Shown here: piece after piece, positions 8,469 to 15,783 of the stretch
Position numbering within the stretch: the first letter of the stretch is position 1
Layout: each line of letters opens with the position of its first letter
Origin: Nocardia brasiliensis NBRC 14402
Lineage (GTDB): Bacteria; Actinomycetota; Actinomycetes; Mycobacteriales; Mycobacteriaceae
NCBI RefSeq assembly: GCF_000308475.2
Contig: NZ_BAFT02000031.1
Span: 1-50,749, forward strand
Length of the DNA stretch: 50,749 bases
Direction: 5' to 3'
Position numbers and translations under genes: made by a program
Notes under the pieces: model-generated
The model's database searches: none
Seen by the model: the letters and a program-made list of their open reading frames with translations, nothing else
Told to the model about the DNA's origin: nothing

Positions 8469-9641
8469 GTGCCCGAGATGACGACAGCGGACGAGTTACT
8501 TAAAGCCGCAAAGGCTTTCGCGCCAGAGCTGGCGAAGCGACGACAGGAGATCGATGCGGCGCGCCAGTTGCCGGCCGATATCGTCGAGCGGCTGCGCGCG
8601 ATGGGGATCTACGCGATGGGTTTCAGCACCGAACTCGGCGGGCCCGGGCTCACCTCGCTGGAGCAGCTGGAGGTGTTCGAGGCGCTGGCTTACGGTGACA
8701 CCGCCACCGGTTGGTGCGCGATGATCGGCGCGGCGACCGGCGTCTACGCCGGATTCCTCGACGAGCAGGCCGTCGCCGAACTGATGCCGACCCGCGATCT
8801 CATCACCGCGGGATTGATCGCGCCCGCGGGCCGAGCCGATCGCGTTCCCGGCGGCTACCGGCTGAGCGGGCGCTGGAAACTGGGCAGCGCGATCAACCAT
8901 GCCGACCTAGTGGTCGGCGGTGCCATGGTGTTCGACGACGGCGCGCCGGCGCGCGCCGACGGTGCGCCGCTCGCCCGGATGTTCTGCATGCGGCGTGATC
9001 AGGTGCAGGTCTACGACACCTGGGACAGCACCGGTTTGCGCGGCAGCGGCAGCAACGACTACGCCGTCGACAACCTGTTCATCCCCGAGCACCATTCCTT
9101 CGACTTCTTCGAACCGAAAAGCGGCACAGGTAAACTCGCCGAACCGGAGACGTTGCCCCGGGTGATGCCCGGCATTCCGCTCGGTGCCGCGCGGGCCGCG
9201 CTCGATCACGTCCGCGAGCTGGCCGAGGGCAAGGTGCTGCCCGGTACCGGCCGGCGGTGGGCGGACAACTATCGCGCCCAATACATCCTGGGGGAGTGCG
9301 AAATGGAGTACATCGTCGCCCGTGCCGCGGTGGTGGAGAGCCTGCGTACCCAGTGGGAAGCCTTGGACCACAAGCGTTTCGCCGAACTTCCCGCCGATCT
9401 CCGGATCCAAACCCTGCTGACCCGGACCCACGCGTACCGGGCCTGTCGCCGCATCGTCGCCCGGCTGTGCGAGCTGGTCGGCACGGCGTCGGTGTACAAA
9501 CCGAGCCCGCTCGACATCTGGTTGCGCGACGCCAGCACCATGAGCACCCACCTCATGGCCCACGACCAGATGCTCCAAACAGCAGGCGCCTTCCTGCTCG
9601 GCGGCACCCCCGAATTCCCCCTGGTGGTAGGCGAGCACTGA
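8469..9641 (+). CDS. Acyl-CoA dehydrogenase-fold flavin-dependent monooxygenase/dehydrogenase
   Basis: 390 residues from a GTG at 8469, about six bases after GCGGAGGA; an ATG at 8451 gives six more residues but lacks a ribosome-binding site. The three-part acyl-CoA dehydrogenase fold is recognisable: an N-terminal helical part with MGIYAMGFSTELGGPG, a beta region with SGRWKLGSAINHADLVVGG, and GSGSNDYAVDNLFIPEHHSF before the C-terminal four-helix bundle. This pattern and length fit the HsaA/HpaH-like two-component monooxygenases more than true acyl-CoA dehydrogenases. A flavin reductase partner would then be expected, but none is nearby. The substrate is unknown. It is convergent with the GNAT gene, 3 bp away. 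Confidence 0.85.
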   Translation: MPEMTTADELLKAAKAFAPELAKRRQEIDAARQLPADIVERLRAMGIYAMGFSTELGGPGLTSLEQLEVFEALAYGDTATGWCAMIGAATGVYAGFLDEQAVAELMPTRDLITAGLIAPAGRADRVPGGYRLSGRWKLGSAINHADLVVGGAMVFDDGAPARADGAPLARMFCMRRDQVQVYDTWDSTGLRGSGSNDYAVDNLFIPEHHSFDFFEPKSGTGKLAEPETLPRVMPGIPLGAARAALDHVRELAEGKVLPGTGRRWADNYRAQYILGECEMEYIVARAAVVESLRTQWEALDHKRFAELPADLRIQTLLTRTHAYRACRRIVARLCELVGTASVYKPSPLDIWLRDASTMSTHLMAHDQMLQTAGAFLLGGTPEFPLVVGEH

Positions 9642-9644
9642 GCC

Positions 9645-10133
9645 CTACGGTGCGACGGCTTTCACATACCGGTGGGCCGGGACTTCGATGGGACCGTCGG
9701 GGCCGGGGGCATGGTGGGTGAACGGCCCCTTGTCGGTCCAGCCGTGGTTTTCGTAGAACTTACGGGCTCGGGCATTGCCCGCGACGACCGCGAGCCAGGC
9801 TTCGCGATGGCCGCCGGTGTATACCCGCTGTTCGGCGGCAGCCAGCAGCGGGGCGGCGAGGCCGGTACCGCGGTGCTGGGCGGCGACGTAGACCTGCTCC
9901 ACCTCGTCGCCTGCCACCATGACGAACCCGGCGACGGTGTCGGCGACGAGCGCGACCGTGGTCTGCGGAATCCGCTGTGCCGCACGGGTATCGAAGGAGG
10001 CGCGGGAGCGGACGCGCAGCAGCTCGTCGGGCACGTTGCCCAGGTGTGCGACCTGCCAGCCCTCGTACCAGATCGTCGCGATCGCCGCCGTGTCCTCGGT
10101 GCGGGCCTGCCGCAAAGTCGTGCCGTCCTGCAT
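9645..10133 (-). CDS. GNAT family N-acetyltransferase
   Basis: 162 residues. The acetyl-CoA pyrophosphate-binding motif A is QHRGTGLAAPLL at residues 86-97, followed by the beta5-alpha4 region NARARKFYENHGW, which is diagnostic of GNAT enzymes. They transfer an acetyl group to an amine of a small molecule or protein. The acceptor cannot be predicted. The ATG start at 10133 faces the clpP operon across a 78-bp spacer that contains the PopR-like box. Confidence 0.9.
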   Translation of the reverse strand: MQDGTTLRQARTEDTAAIATIWYEGWQVAHLGNVPDELLRVRSRASFDTRAAQRIPQTTVALVADTVAGFVMVAGDEVEQVYVAAQHRGTGLAAPLLAAAEQRVYTGGHREAWLAVVAGNARARKFYENHGWTDKGPFTHHAPGPDGPIEVPAHRYVKAVAP

Positions 10134-10154
10134 TCGCGCACTGTAGCAACGGCG

Positions 10155-10171
10155 GTCTGCTGTTGGCAGAC
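10155..10171. promoter_or_regulatory. PopR-box-like palindrome upstream of the clpP pair
   Basis: GTCTGC-TGTTG-GCAGAC is a perfect 6-5-6 inverted repeat centred about 49 bp before the first clpP start. The core TCTGCTGTTGGCAGA differs at one position from TCTGCC-N3-GGCAGA, the site I recall for the Streptomyces activator PopR at the clpP3 clpP4 promoter. Only one copy is seen here. A ClgR/PopR-like protein is encoded directly downstream of the clpP pair. Confidence 0.72.
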
Positions 10172-10211
10172 ACAGCGCCGATCAGGGGCGGAGCGCGACT
10201 AGACCTGAGGC

Positions 10212-10814
10212 ATGATCGAAACATCGCACCTGGACTATCGAGGCCAACTAGCCGACAGATTGTTCCGCCATCGGACGATCTTGCTCACCGGTGAGGTCGA
10301 CGACGCGATGGCCGAGCGGGCCTGCACCGAGCTGGTGCTGCTGTCCGCCGAGAACGCCAAACGTGACATCGTCGTCTACATCAACTCGCCCGGCGGCTCG
10401 GTGCTCGCCGGACTCGCCATCTACGACACCATGAAGCTGATCCCCAACGACGTGGTCACCGTCGCGGTCGGATTCGCCGCGAGCATGGGGCAGGTACTGC
10501 TCGCCTCCGGCACGCACGGCAAGCGAATCAGTTTGCCGCACAGCCGGATCATGATGCACCAGCCGTCCGCGGGCATCGGCGGCACCGCGATGGACATCGC
10601 GATTCAGGCGGAGAATCTCGAGTACATGAAGTTGCAGTCCGAGCAGATCCTCGCGGCCGAGACCGGCCATACGCTCGAGGAGATCCGCGAGGACAGCGAC
10701 CGGGACCGCTGGTTCACCCCGGAGCAGGCGCGCGAGTACGGGATCGTCGATCGGATCGCCGAAAACTTCCACCAGATCGCACCATTCACCAACGCACATC
10801 GAGCGGGGCTGTAG
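10212..10814 (+). CDS. clpP: ATP-dependent Clp protease proteolytic subunit (first of pair)
   Basis: 200 residues, the standard ClpP length. The catalytic triad is complete: Ser91 in GFAASMGQ, His116 in MMHQPSA and Asp165 in DSDRDRW. The handle region and [10 protein letters not shown] strand are intact. ClpP forms double heptameric rings that degrade unfolded or tagged proteins delivered by ClpX or ClpC in the cytoplasm. It sits two bases upstream of a second clpP, and the regulatory context suggests the clpP3/clpP4-type accessory pair of actinobacteria rather than the essential clpP1 clpP2 next to tig and clpX. The only purine-rich run (GAGG) is one base from the ATG, so translation may start with a very short leader. 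Confidence 0.95.
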   Translation: MIETSHLDYRGQLADRLFRHRTILLTGEVDDAMAERACTELVLLSAENAKRDIVVYINSPGGSVLAGLAIYDTMKLIPNDVVTVAVGFAASMGQVLLASGTHGKRISLPHSRIMMHQPSAGIGGTAMDIAIQAENLEYMKLQSEQILAAETGHTLEEIREDSDRDRWFTPEQAREYGIVDRIAENFHQIAPFTNAHRAGL

Positions 10815-10816
10815 TC

Positions 10817-11410
10817 ATGTCGCAATACACCATTCCGCATGTCATCGAACGGACGCCGAACGGCGAGCGCTCCTTCGACGTGTTCAGCAGATTGCTCAAC
10901 GACCGAATCATCTTCCTCGGCACCGAGATCGACGACGGTGTCGCCAATGTGGTGATGGCGCAGCTGCTGCATCTGGAGTCTGAATCGCCGGACCGCGAGA
11001 TCGGCATCTACATCAATTCACCGGGCGGCTCGAACACCGCGATGCTCGCGATCTACGACACCATGCAGTTCATGCGCACCCCGATCGAGACCTACTGCAT
11101 GGGGCAGGCGGTCTCCGCCGCGGCGGTGCTGCTGGCCGCGGGCGCTCCGGGACGCCGGTATGTGCTCGCGCACTCGCGGGTACTGCTACATCAGCCGTCC
11201 GCGCAGGGGCAGGGCACCATTTCCGACCTGGCGCTGCAGGCGGCGGAGGTGATGCGGATTCGCGCGCAGACCGAGGAGATCTTGAGCAAACACACCGGTC
11301 AGCGGGTCGAGCAGTTGCGCAAGGACACGGCCCGCGACCGGGTCTTCACCGCCGCGGACGCGGTGGCGTACGGGCTGGCCGACGAACTGATCGTGACCCG
11401 CAGCCATTGA
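10817..11410 (+). CDS. clpP: ATP-dependent Clp protease proteolytic subunit (second of pair)
   Basis: 197 residues, two bases after the stop of the first clpP and clearly cotranscribed. Catalytic residues are Ser100 in [16 protein letters not shown], His125 in LLHQPSA and Asp174 in DTARDRVF. The [12 protein letters not shown] form is that of actinobacterial ClpP2/ClpP4 subunits, so it likely forms a mixed tetradecamer with the first subunit. A hairpin lies between its stop and the convergent regulator gene. Confidence 0.95.
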   Translation: MSQYTIPHVIERTPNGERSFDVFSRLLNDRIIFLGTEIDDGVANVVMAQLLHLESESPDREIGIYINSPGGSNTAMLAIYDTMQFMRTPIETYCMGQAVSAAAVLLAAGAPGRRYVLAHSRVLLHQPSAQGQGTISDLALQAAEVMRIRAQTEEILSKHTGQRVEQLRKDTARDRVFTAADAVAYGLADELIVTRSH

Positions 11411-11415
11411 GCGCG

Positions 11416-11465
11416 AATCCAGCGCGGCGTCGAAGGATCACCCGTCGGCGCCGCGGCTCTGGATT
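11416..11465. terminator. Hairpin between clpP pair and convergent regulator
   Basis: AATCCAG-CGCGGCG pairs with CGCCGCG-GCT-CTGGATT, giving a 14-bp stem with a 3-base bulge and a 19-base loop. It lies midway between two convergent genes and could serve both. There is no T-tract. Confidence 0.45.
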
Positions 11466-11493
11466 ACGCGGAACGATTTGTCGCGGAACGGGT

Positions 11494-11871
11494 TCAGGCA
11501 GCCAGCGCCAGCATCTCGACGCGGGTCTCGGAGACCTTGCGGGGGTGCAGCCGGCGCAGCGCGCCCAGGCGGCGCGCGCCGCGGAAGAGCAGCGATTCGA
11601 TCGGCATGCCGAGCGCGCCGCAGATCGAGTGCAGCATCTCCGAGGACGGTTCCTTGCGGCCCCGCTCGATCTCGGACAGGTACTGCTTGGACATTCCCAC
11701 CTCGGCCGCGACCTCGGCCAGCGTCCGATCCTGGTCCAGCCGCTCGTCCCGGAGCACCTCACCGTAGACGGCACGCAACAGCGGCGTCGCCGCCTCGACC
11801 GGCTCGCGATGGGGTTCGGCGCGGCGGCGCGCAGCGAGATCGACTACCACGCCATCCTCTTCTGCTGCCAT
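11494..11871 (-). CDS. ClgR/PopR-like HTH activator of clp genes, with C-terminal LAA tail
   Basis: 125 residues from the ATG at 11871; a TTG two codons earlier is also possible. The XRE-type HTH (about residues 30-85) contains AEVAAEVGMSKQYLSEIERG followed by RKEPSSEMLHSICGALGMP, the signature of the ClgR/PopR group. In Streptomyces and corynebacteria these proteins activate clpP operons and are themselves ClpP substrates, recognised through terminal alanines. This protein ends EMLALAA, matching such a degron. Its convergent position beside the clpP pair and the palindrome at 10155 support a feedback loop. I cannot decide between the names ClgR and PopR; the box favours PopR. Confidence 0.86.
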   Translation of the reverse strand: MAAEEDGVVVDLAARRRAEPHREPVEAATPLLRAVYGEVLRDERLDQDRTLAEVAAEVGMSKQYLSEIERGRKEPSSEMLHSICGALGMPIESLLFRGARRLGALRRLHPRKVSETRVEMLALAA

Positions 11872-11959
11872 ACCCAAGAGTCTCGCACCCCGCGCCGCCG
11901 CTCGACGCGATGTTCACCCAGGGCGGAAGTGCCACCCGTGCGCGGGCGTCGGCAAGCAT

Positions 11960-11983
11960 GTTTGCGCAGTGTTATCGGGGTAC
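11960..11983 (+). promoter_or_regulatory. Stress-sigma-type promoter (SigB/SigF-like)
   Basis: GTTT, 14 bases, GGGTAC fits the GTTT-N14-17-GGGTAT consensus of actinobacterial SigF/SigB-group promoters. It lies 21 bases before the ATG of the small basic protein, behind which GGAGG provides a ribosome-binding site. Confidence 0.45.
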
Positions 11984-12004
11984 TCGATGCGCAGGAGGTG
12001 TGAC

Positions 12005-12334
12005 ATGCCGAAGCAATGGAGTGATAAACGGGAACGTCAGTACGAGCACATCAAGGACTCCGCCGAGGATCGCGGCGCGAGCACCAAACGGGCCAAGGAG
12101 ATCGCGGCACGGACGGTGAACAAAAACCGTGCGCAGTCCGGCGAATCCAAGACCGCGAGCCGTTCCTCGATCAAGGACAAGTCACCGCAGAGCCGCGGCG
12201 GACAGCGTTCCGGGCGCAAGGGGCCCAAGGGGCCGACCCGCGACCAGCTGTACAACGAGGCGCGCCAGCGCAACATCGAGGGCCGTTCCAAGATGAACAA
12301 GTCCCAGCTGGAATCCGCGCTCGGCCGTAAGTAG
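12005..12334 (+). CDS. Small basic protein, 'plasmid stabilization'/Rho-N-terminal-like family
   Basis: 109 residues, very rich in Lys and Arg. The N-terminal half (MPKQWSDKRERQYEHIKDS... then KRAKEIAARTVNKNRA) is the conserved block of an actinobacterial family annotated as plasmid stabilization protein, although it is chromosomal and shows no partition function. The C-terminal 35 residues (TRDQLYNEARQRNIEG then SKMNKSQLESALGR) resemble the Rho-termination-factor N-terminal/SAP-like helical fold, which binds nucleic acid. The start is the ATG after CAGGAGGTG. A putative stress promoter precedes the gene and a strong terminator follows. Function is unknown; nucleoid or stress-related DNA/RNA binding is an inference. 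Confidence 0.88.
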   Translation: MPKQWSDKRERQYEHIKDSAEDRGASTKRAKEIAARTVNKNRAQSGESKTASRSSIKDKSPQSRGGQRSGRKGPKGPTRDQLYNEARQRNIEGRSKMNKSQLESALGRK

Positions 12335-12340
12335 CCGCCG

Positions 12341-12386
12341 GAATGCGCTCCCGGCGCAGGGTTTTGACCTGCGCGGGAGCGCATTC
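12341..12386 (+). terminator. Strong terminator hairpin
   Basis: Two stacked perfect stem blocks (12 bp at 12341-12352/12375-12386 and 7 bp at 12354-12360/12368-12374) with a single bulged base enclose the loop GTTTTGA. It begins six bases after the preceding stop codon. Confidence 0.8.
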
Positions 12387-12487
12387 GCGCGGGTGGGGGA
12401 GTAAAAACTGAATTCTCCTTGTCGTAGAGATGTGTTTCGCTGGGCAACGGCGGCGAAGCACATTGGTCTGTGGATGGGAGAATTGCC

Positions 12488-13396
12488 GTGGTAGCGATCG
12501 ACGTCGAACGGCCGATTCGCGGGGGACGAGCGTGGACCGTGTGGCGGGGCGTCGCGGAGCGCGGACTCGGCGGCGTGCCGCCCACGGCGCTGGTACTGGC
12601 CGGGATCGTCAGCGTGCAGGTGGGTGCGGCACTGGCCAAGCAATTGTTCGCGGCGACGGGGGCCGCGGGCGCGGCCGGCATCCGACTGGTCTTCGCCGGG
12701 CTCGTGCTGGTGCTGTTCTGGCGTTCGGCGTTGCGCATCGGCTGGCGCGCGGTGCCGGTGGCGCTGGCGTACGGCGCGGTGCTCGCCTTGATGAACCTGT
12801 CCATCTACGAGGCGATGGATCGCATTCCGCTCGGCATGGCGGTGATGATCGAATTCCTCGGACCGCTGGCCGTCGCGCTGGCCGGGTCGCGACGCTGGAT
12901 CGACCCGGTGTGGGCGGTGCTGGCGGGCGGCGGTGTGCTGTTGCTGACCCAGGCCGAGGGGGACGTCGAGTGGGTCGGCGTGCTGCTGGCGTTAGGGGCC
13001 GGGGTGTGCTGGGCGGGCTACATCCTGTTGAGCGCGGCCCTGGGCGAACAGACCAGCGGCGGTGGCGGGCTCGCGATCGCGATGGCCTTCGGCGGATTGC
13101 TCATCGCGCCGATCGGGATCATCGAGGCGGGCAGCGCTCTGCTCGATCCCGAAATACTGGTGGTCGGTTTCCTGGTGGCGATGCTGTCCTCGGTGCTGCC
13201 GTATTCGGTGGAACTCGAAGCGCTGCGGCGCATTCCACCCCGGGTGTTCGGCGTGCTGATGAGCCTGGAGCCCGCGGTGGCCGCGCTGGCAGGTCTGATC
13301 CTGCTGGGGCAGGTGATGAACATTCCGCAGTGGTTGGGGATCGTCTGCGTGGTGGCCGCCTCGGCGGGCGCAACCCGCACCTCGGGCAAGGCTTGA
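12488..13396 (+). CDS. EamA/RhtA-type metabolite exporter
   Basis: 302 residues from a GTG at 12488, seven bases after GGGAG; an upstream GTG at 12470 is in frame but unsupported. About ten hydrophobic segments form two EamA repeats. ALMNLSIYEAMDRIPLGMAV and the second-repeat EALRRIPPRVFGVLMSLEP are the diagnostic motifs of the RhtA (threonine/homoserine) branch of the drug/metabolite transporter superfamily. It is expected to export small amino acids or related metabolites across the cytoplasmic membrane. The first 30 residues are a cytosolic arm. Confidence 0.92.
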   Translation: MVAIDVERPIRGGRAWTVWRGVAERGLGGVPPTALVLAGIVSVQVGAALAKQLFAATGAAGAAGIRLVFAGLVLVLFWRSALRIGWRAVPVALAYGAVLALMNLSIYEAMDRIPLGMAVMIEFLGPLAVALAGSRRWIDPVWAVLAGGGVLLLTQAEGDVEWVGVLLALGAGVCWAGYILLSAALGEQTSGGGGLAIAMAFGGLLIAPIGIIEAGSALLDPEILVVGFLVAMLSSVLPYSVELEALRRIPPRVFGVLMSLEPAVAALAGLILLGQVMNIPQWLGIVCVVAASAGATRTSGKA

Positions 13397-13566
13397 CCCC
13401 TTGTCAGCGGGGAATTCCCGGCCGGATCGTGCTGCGGCGGGGCGAGTTCGGCGGTTCGGGCGCGCCCGGGGCCTGGCCGGGGTGAGGATCTAGGGGAGTT
13501 GCCCCGGGTGCGTGGCCACGTCGGCCGGGGTGCGAACCGGTGATCAGGACGGATAGGACCCTCGGG

Positions 13567-13956
13567 ATGCGGATGCGAATCGGTGTTGTGGCGGGAGTGT
13601 TCGGGGTGGCGGCGGCGCTGGCCGCGCCCATGGCGGGGGCGACGGTGACCCAGGTTTCGATGTACCCGGGGATCAATTTCGGGCTGGCGACCAACTACGG
13701 GACCGGCTGCACCTACACGGCCCGCGCGGCGGTGACCGACGTGACGCAGCCCGTGGTCTTCTACGACAACGGGGTGCCGTTCGCGGCCGGCCGTCCGTCC
13801 GGCGGAACCGCGCTGAGCGACTGGGTGCCCGCGACGGAAGGCCCGCACACGATCAGCGCGGTGCAAGCCCCCGACGACCGCATTGTCGCGAGCGTGGACC
13901 TGCGCGTCGGGCGCGGCGTGCATCTGGGCTACGGCTGCAACGTCTTCGGCGGCTGA
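13567..13956 (+). CDS. Small secreted protein, unknown family
   Basis: 129 residues from the ATG at 13567, ten bases after AGGA; a GTG at 13540 is possible. A clear Sec signal peptide (MRMRIGVVAGVFGVAAALA...AGA) is followed by about 100 residues of predicted beta structure. The two cysteines (TGCTY and YGCNV) are placed to form one disulfide linking the ends of the domain. The pattern is that of an Ig-like extracellular domain (a VVFYDNGVPFAAG strand and GPHTISAVQ). I do not recognise a named family. No terminator or partner gene is obvious. Confidence 0.82.
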   Translation: MRMRIGVVAGVFGVAAALAAPMAGATVTQVSMYPGINFGLATNYGTGCTYTARAAVTDVTQPVVFYDNGVPFAAGRPSGGTALSDWVPATEGPHTISAVQAPDDRIVASVDLRVGRGVHLGYGCNVFGG

Positions 13957-14104
13957 CCCCGCGGACTACACCAGGTGAAGCCCGGTTGGCACGCGCGTAC
14001 CGGGGTGGCGGCGGCGTGTCCGAATAGTCTGCTCCGTCCGGTGGCCGCGACGCCGAACCAGGGCTACCATCAGCGCATTCGAGCGCCCGCCGAGGAGAAC
14101 AGTG

Positions 14105-14179
14105 ATGCCGGAGACTCCGCTCGGGGCAGCGGTCACCGCCCCACCTCGCGGCGCGTGGTCAACAGGGGTGTGGTCATGA
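14105..14179 (+). CDS. 24-codon leader ORF, translationally coupled to the next gene
   Basis: An ATG preceded by GAGGAG at a spacing of seven bases opens a 24-residue frame (MPETPLGAAV... ending STGVWS). Its TGA overlaps the next ATG as ATGA. It contains no run of a single amino acid that would mark an attenuator. It could be a coupling leader or a micropeptide, or merely part of the 5' end of a longer protein: an in-frame extension of the next gene passes through the same bases in another frame. It is better placed than the downstream gene's own weak ribosome site. Confidence 0.4.
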   Translation: MPETPLGAAVTAPPRGAWSTGVWS

Positions 14180-14514
14180 TCCGGGTCGAACTCGATATCC
14201 GTTCCGGCAGGCCGAATCCCCAGTGGCGGCTGTCCTCCGGCGACGAGGCGCAACTGCACGGGCTGATCGCCGCGGCACCCCGGGCGGCCGACGGCTGCGG
14301 CGAAAACGACAGCGAATACCAGGGTTTCATCGCGCAACTGTCGGAGGCGGAGACCCTGCGGGTGCAGCGCGGGGTGATCGAGATCGAGCGCGGCGGCGAG
14401 CGCACCTATCGCACCGACGCGGACCGCGCGGTCGAGCGCTGGTTGCTGGCGACCGGACGGCCCTCGCTGCAACCCTGCGACTACCAGGCCGTCGTCGCGG
14501 CACTCTGGGCGTGA
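14176..14514 (+). CDS. Hypothetical protein, 112 aa
   Basis: 112 residues from the ATG at 14176 (weak CAGGGG upstream; the start overlaps the stop of the leader ORF). The sequence opens with MIRVELDIRSGRPNPQWRLS and ends in a compact helical region (RAVERWLLATGRPSL). No signal peptide or membrane segment is present. Two cysteines (DGCGEN and QPCDY) are not arranged as a motif. I do not recognise the family. Codon use is typical of its neighbours, so it is likely a real gene. Confidence 0.72.
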   Translation: MIRVELDIRSGRPNPQWRLSSGDEAQLHGLIAAAPRAADGCGENDSEYQGFIAQLSEAETLRVQRGVIEIERGGERTYRTDADRAVERWLLATGRPSLQPCDYQAVVAALWA

Positions 14515-14522
14515 TTTCGCGA

Positions 14523-14540
14523 GCATGACACTTGTCATGC
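14523..14540. promoter_or_regulatory. 18-bp perfect palindrome upstream of the VC0807-family gene
   Basis: GCATGACA-CT-TGTCATGC lies 95 bp before the ATG of the membrane protein gene. Its symmetry and location mark an operator, and TTGACA-like sequence follows close by. Confidence 0.55.
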
Positions 14541-14635
14541 CGCAGTCGTGATGGTTGACAGATCCGCCCGCTCTTCGGCGCCCGTAGCGTCAATTCTCGT
14601 AGCGCACCGCTGAATACGCCGCCGAGGAGCACCCG

Positions 14636-15289
14636 ATGACCGTCACCACCGACACCGCCGAGCCCGCCGTCACCGTCGCACCGGTCAGCCACCTGAGGCT
14701 GCTCGCGCCGATCGCCCGCGATATCGCCGTCCCCGTGGGCGCCTACTTCGTCATGCACGCACTGGGATACAGCGATTTTGCCGGCCTGCTGGCCGGCACC
14801 GTGCTGTCCGGGGCGATGGTGCTCGTCGAGGCGATCCGGCACCGCAGGCTGGAGGTGTTTCCCGCAATCCTGTTGAGTGTCTTCGCCTTCGGCCTCGTCA
14901 CGTCGCTGATCAGCGGCGACCCGCGGATGATGATCGTGAAGGATTCTGCGGGCACCCTGCTGATCGGCCTGGCTTTCCTGATCAGTGCCGTGGTCGGCAA
15001 GCCGCTGACCTACCTGGCGGCGCGTAAAGCGGCCGTCGCCGGTGGCCCCGCCCGGGTCGCCGCTCTCGAAGCCGTCTACCGCGACAACGCCGCGAAGCGC
15101 CGGATGTTCGCCGCCCTGGCCGTGCTGTGGGGCGCGGGCCTGGTGGGCGAGGCGATGATCCGGGTGGTGCTCGCCTACCAGTTGCCGATTCCGACCATGG
15201 CGTGGCTGTCGCCGGTCCTGATGATCGCGGTGATCGTGCCGCTGCTGGCGACCACGGTCGTCCTGCGCAAGCGGGCCGATCGCGCCTGA
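14636..15289 (+). CDS. VC0807-family integral membrane protein
   Basis: 217 residues. After a 25-residue polar N-terminus there are about six hydrophobic segments: paired ones in the first half (IAVPVGAYFVMHALGYSDFA and AILLSVFAFGLVTSLIS), one near 115-130, and two in the C-terminal third (AALAVLWGAGLVGEAMIRVV; WLSPVLMIAVIVPLLATT). The GDPRMMIVKDSAGTLLIG block between segments is the family signature. Function is unknown. The ATG follows GAGGAG. The 18-bp palindrome upstream suggests tight regulation. A terminator hairpin follows. Confidence 0.88.
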   Translation: MTVTTDTAEPAVTVAPVSHLRLLAPIARDIAVPVGAYFVMHALGYSDFAGLLAGTVLSGAMVLVEAIRHRRLEVFPAILLSVFAFGLVTSLISGDPRMMIVKDSAGTLLIGLAFLISAVVGKPLTYLAARKAAVAGGPARVAALEAVYRDNAAKRRMFAALAVLWGAGLVGEAMIRVVLAYQLPIPTMAWLSPVLMIAVIVPLLATTVVLRKRADRA

Positions 15290-15313
15290 ATCGCGCAGCT
15301 CACACGCCCGCTG

Positions 15314-15338
15314 GGCCCGGTCCGCCACGGACCGGGCC
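15314..15338 (+). terminator. Terminator-like hairpin
   Basis: GGCCCGGTCCG and CGGACCGGGCC form an 11-bp perfect stem with a 3-base loop, 25 bases after the stop of the membrane protein gene. Confidence 0.65.
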
Positions 15339-15419
15339 TGCGTCGTGCGCTCGGCCACCGGACGCACGCAGGTAGTGTCGGTTTCGTCGAGTTTGCCACC
15401 CCACGGAATGGAGAAAGCA

Positions 15420-15770
15420 GTGCAGATCCAGATCAATACCGGAAGCGGCATCCACGGCGGCGCGAGCCTGATCGAGCGGGCCGAGGCCGAAATCGCCTCG
15501 GTGCTCGACCGTTTCAGCGCGCAGCTGACGCGGGTCGAGGCGCACCTCACCGACCAGAACGGTGAGAAGGGCGGACCGGACGACAAGCAGTGCGTGCTCG
15601 AGGCGCGGCCGAACGGTCAACCGCCGGTCGCGGTCACCCATCGGGCGGCGTCGGTCGAGGAGGCGTACACCGGTGCGGCCGAAAGCATGGCGCATCTGCT
15701 GGACAGCCGATTCGGCAGGCTGCACCACACCAAGGGCGGGGAGTCGATCCGGCACATGACCCCGGAATAG
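15420..15770 (+). CDS. Short HPF/RaiA-type ribosome-associated protein
   Basis: 116 residues from the GTG at 15420, six bases after GGAG. The order of elements (QIQINT strand, long helix LIERAEAEIASVLDRF, LTRVEAHLTDQN strand, CVLEARP strand, second helix with AYTGAAESMAHLLDSRFGRL) is that of the N-terminal beta-alpha-beta-beta-beta-alpha domain of hibernation promoting factor. The C-terminal dimerisation domain of long HPF is absent, as in short HPF/RaiA. Such proteins bind the 30S decoding region in resting cells. Assignment rests on pattern, not alignment. Confidence 0.78.
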   Translation: MQIQINTGSGIHGGASLIERAEAEIASVLDRFSAQLTRVEAHLTDQNGEKGGPDDKQCVLEARPNGQPPVAVTHRAASVEEAYTGAAESMAHLLDSRFGRLHHTKGGESIRHMTPE

Positions 15771-15783
15771 ACCGCCGCGGTCG

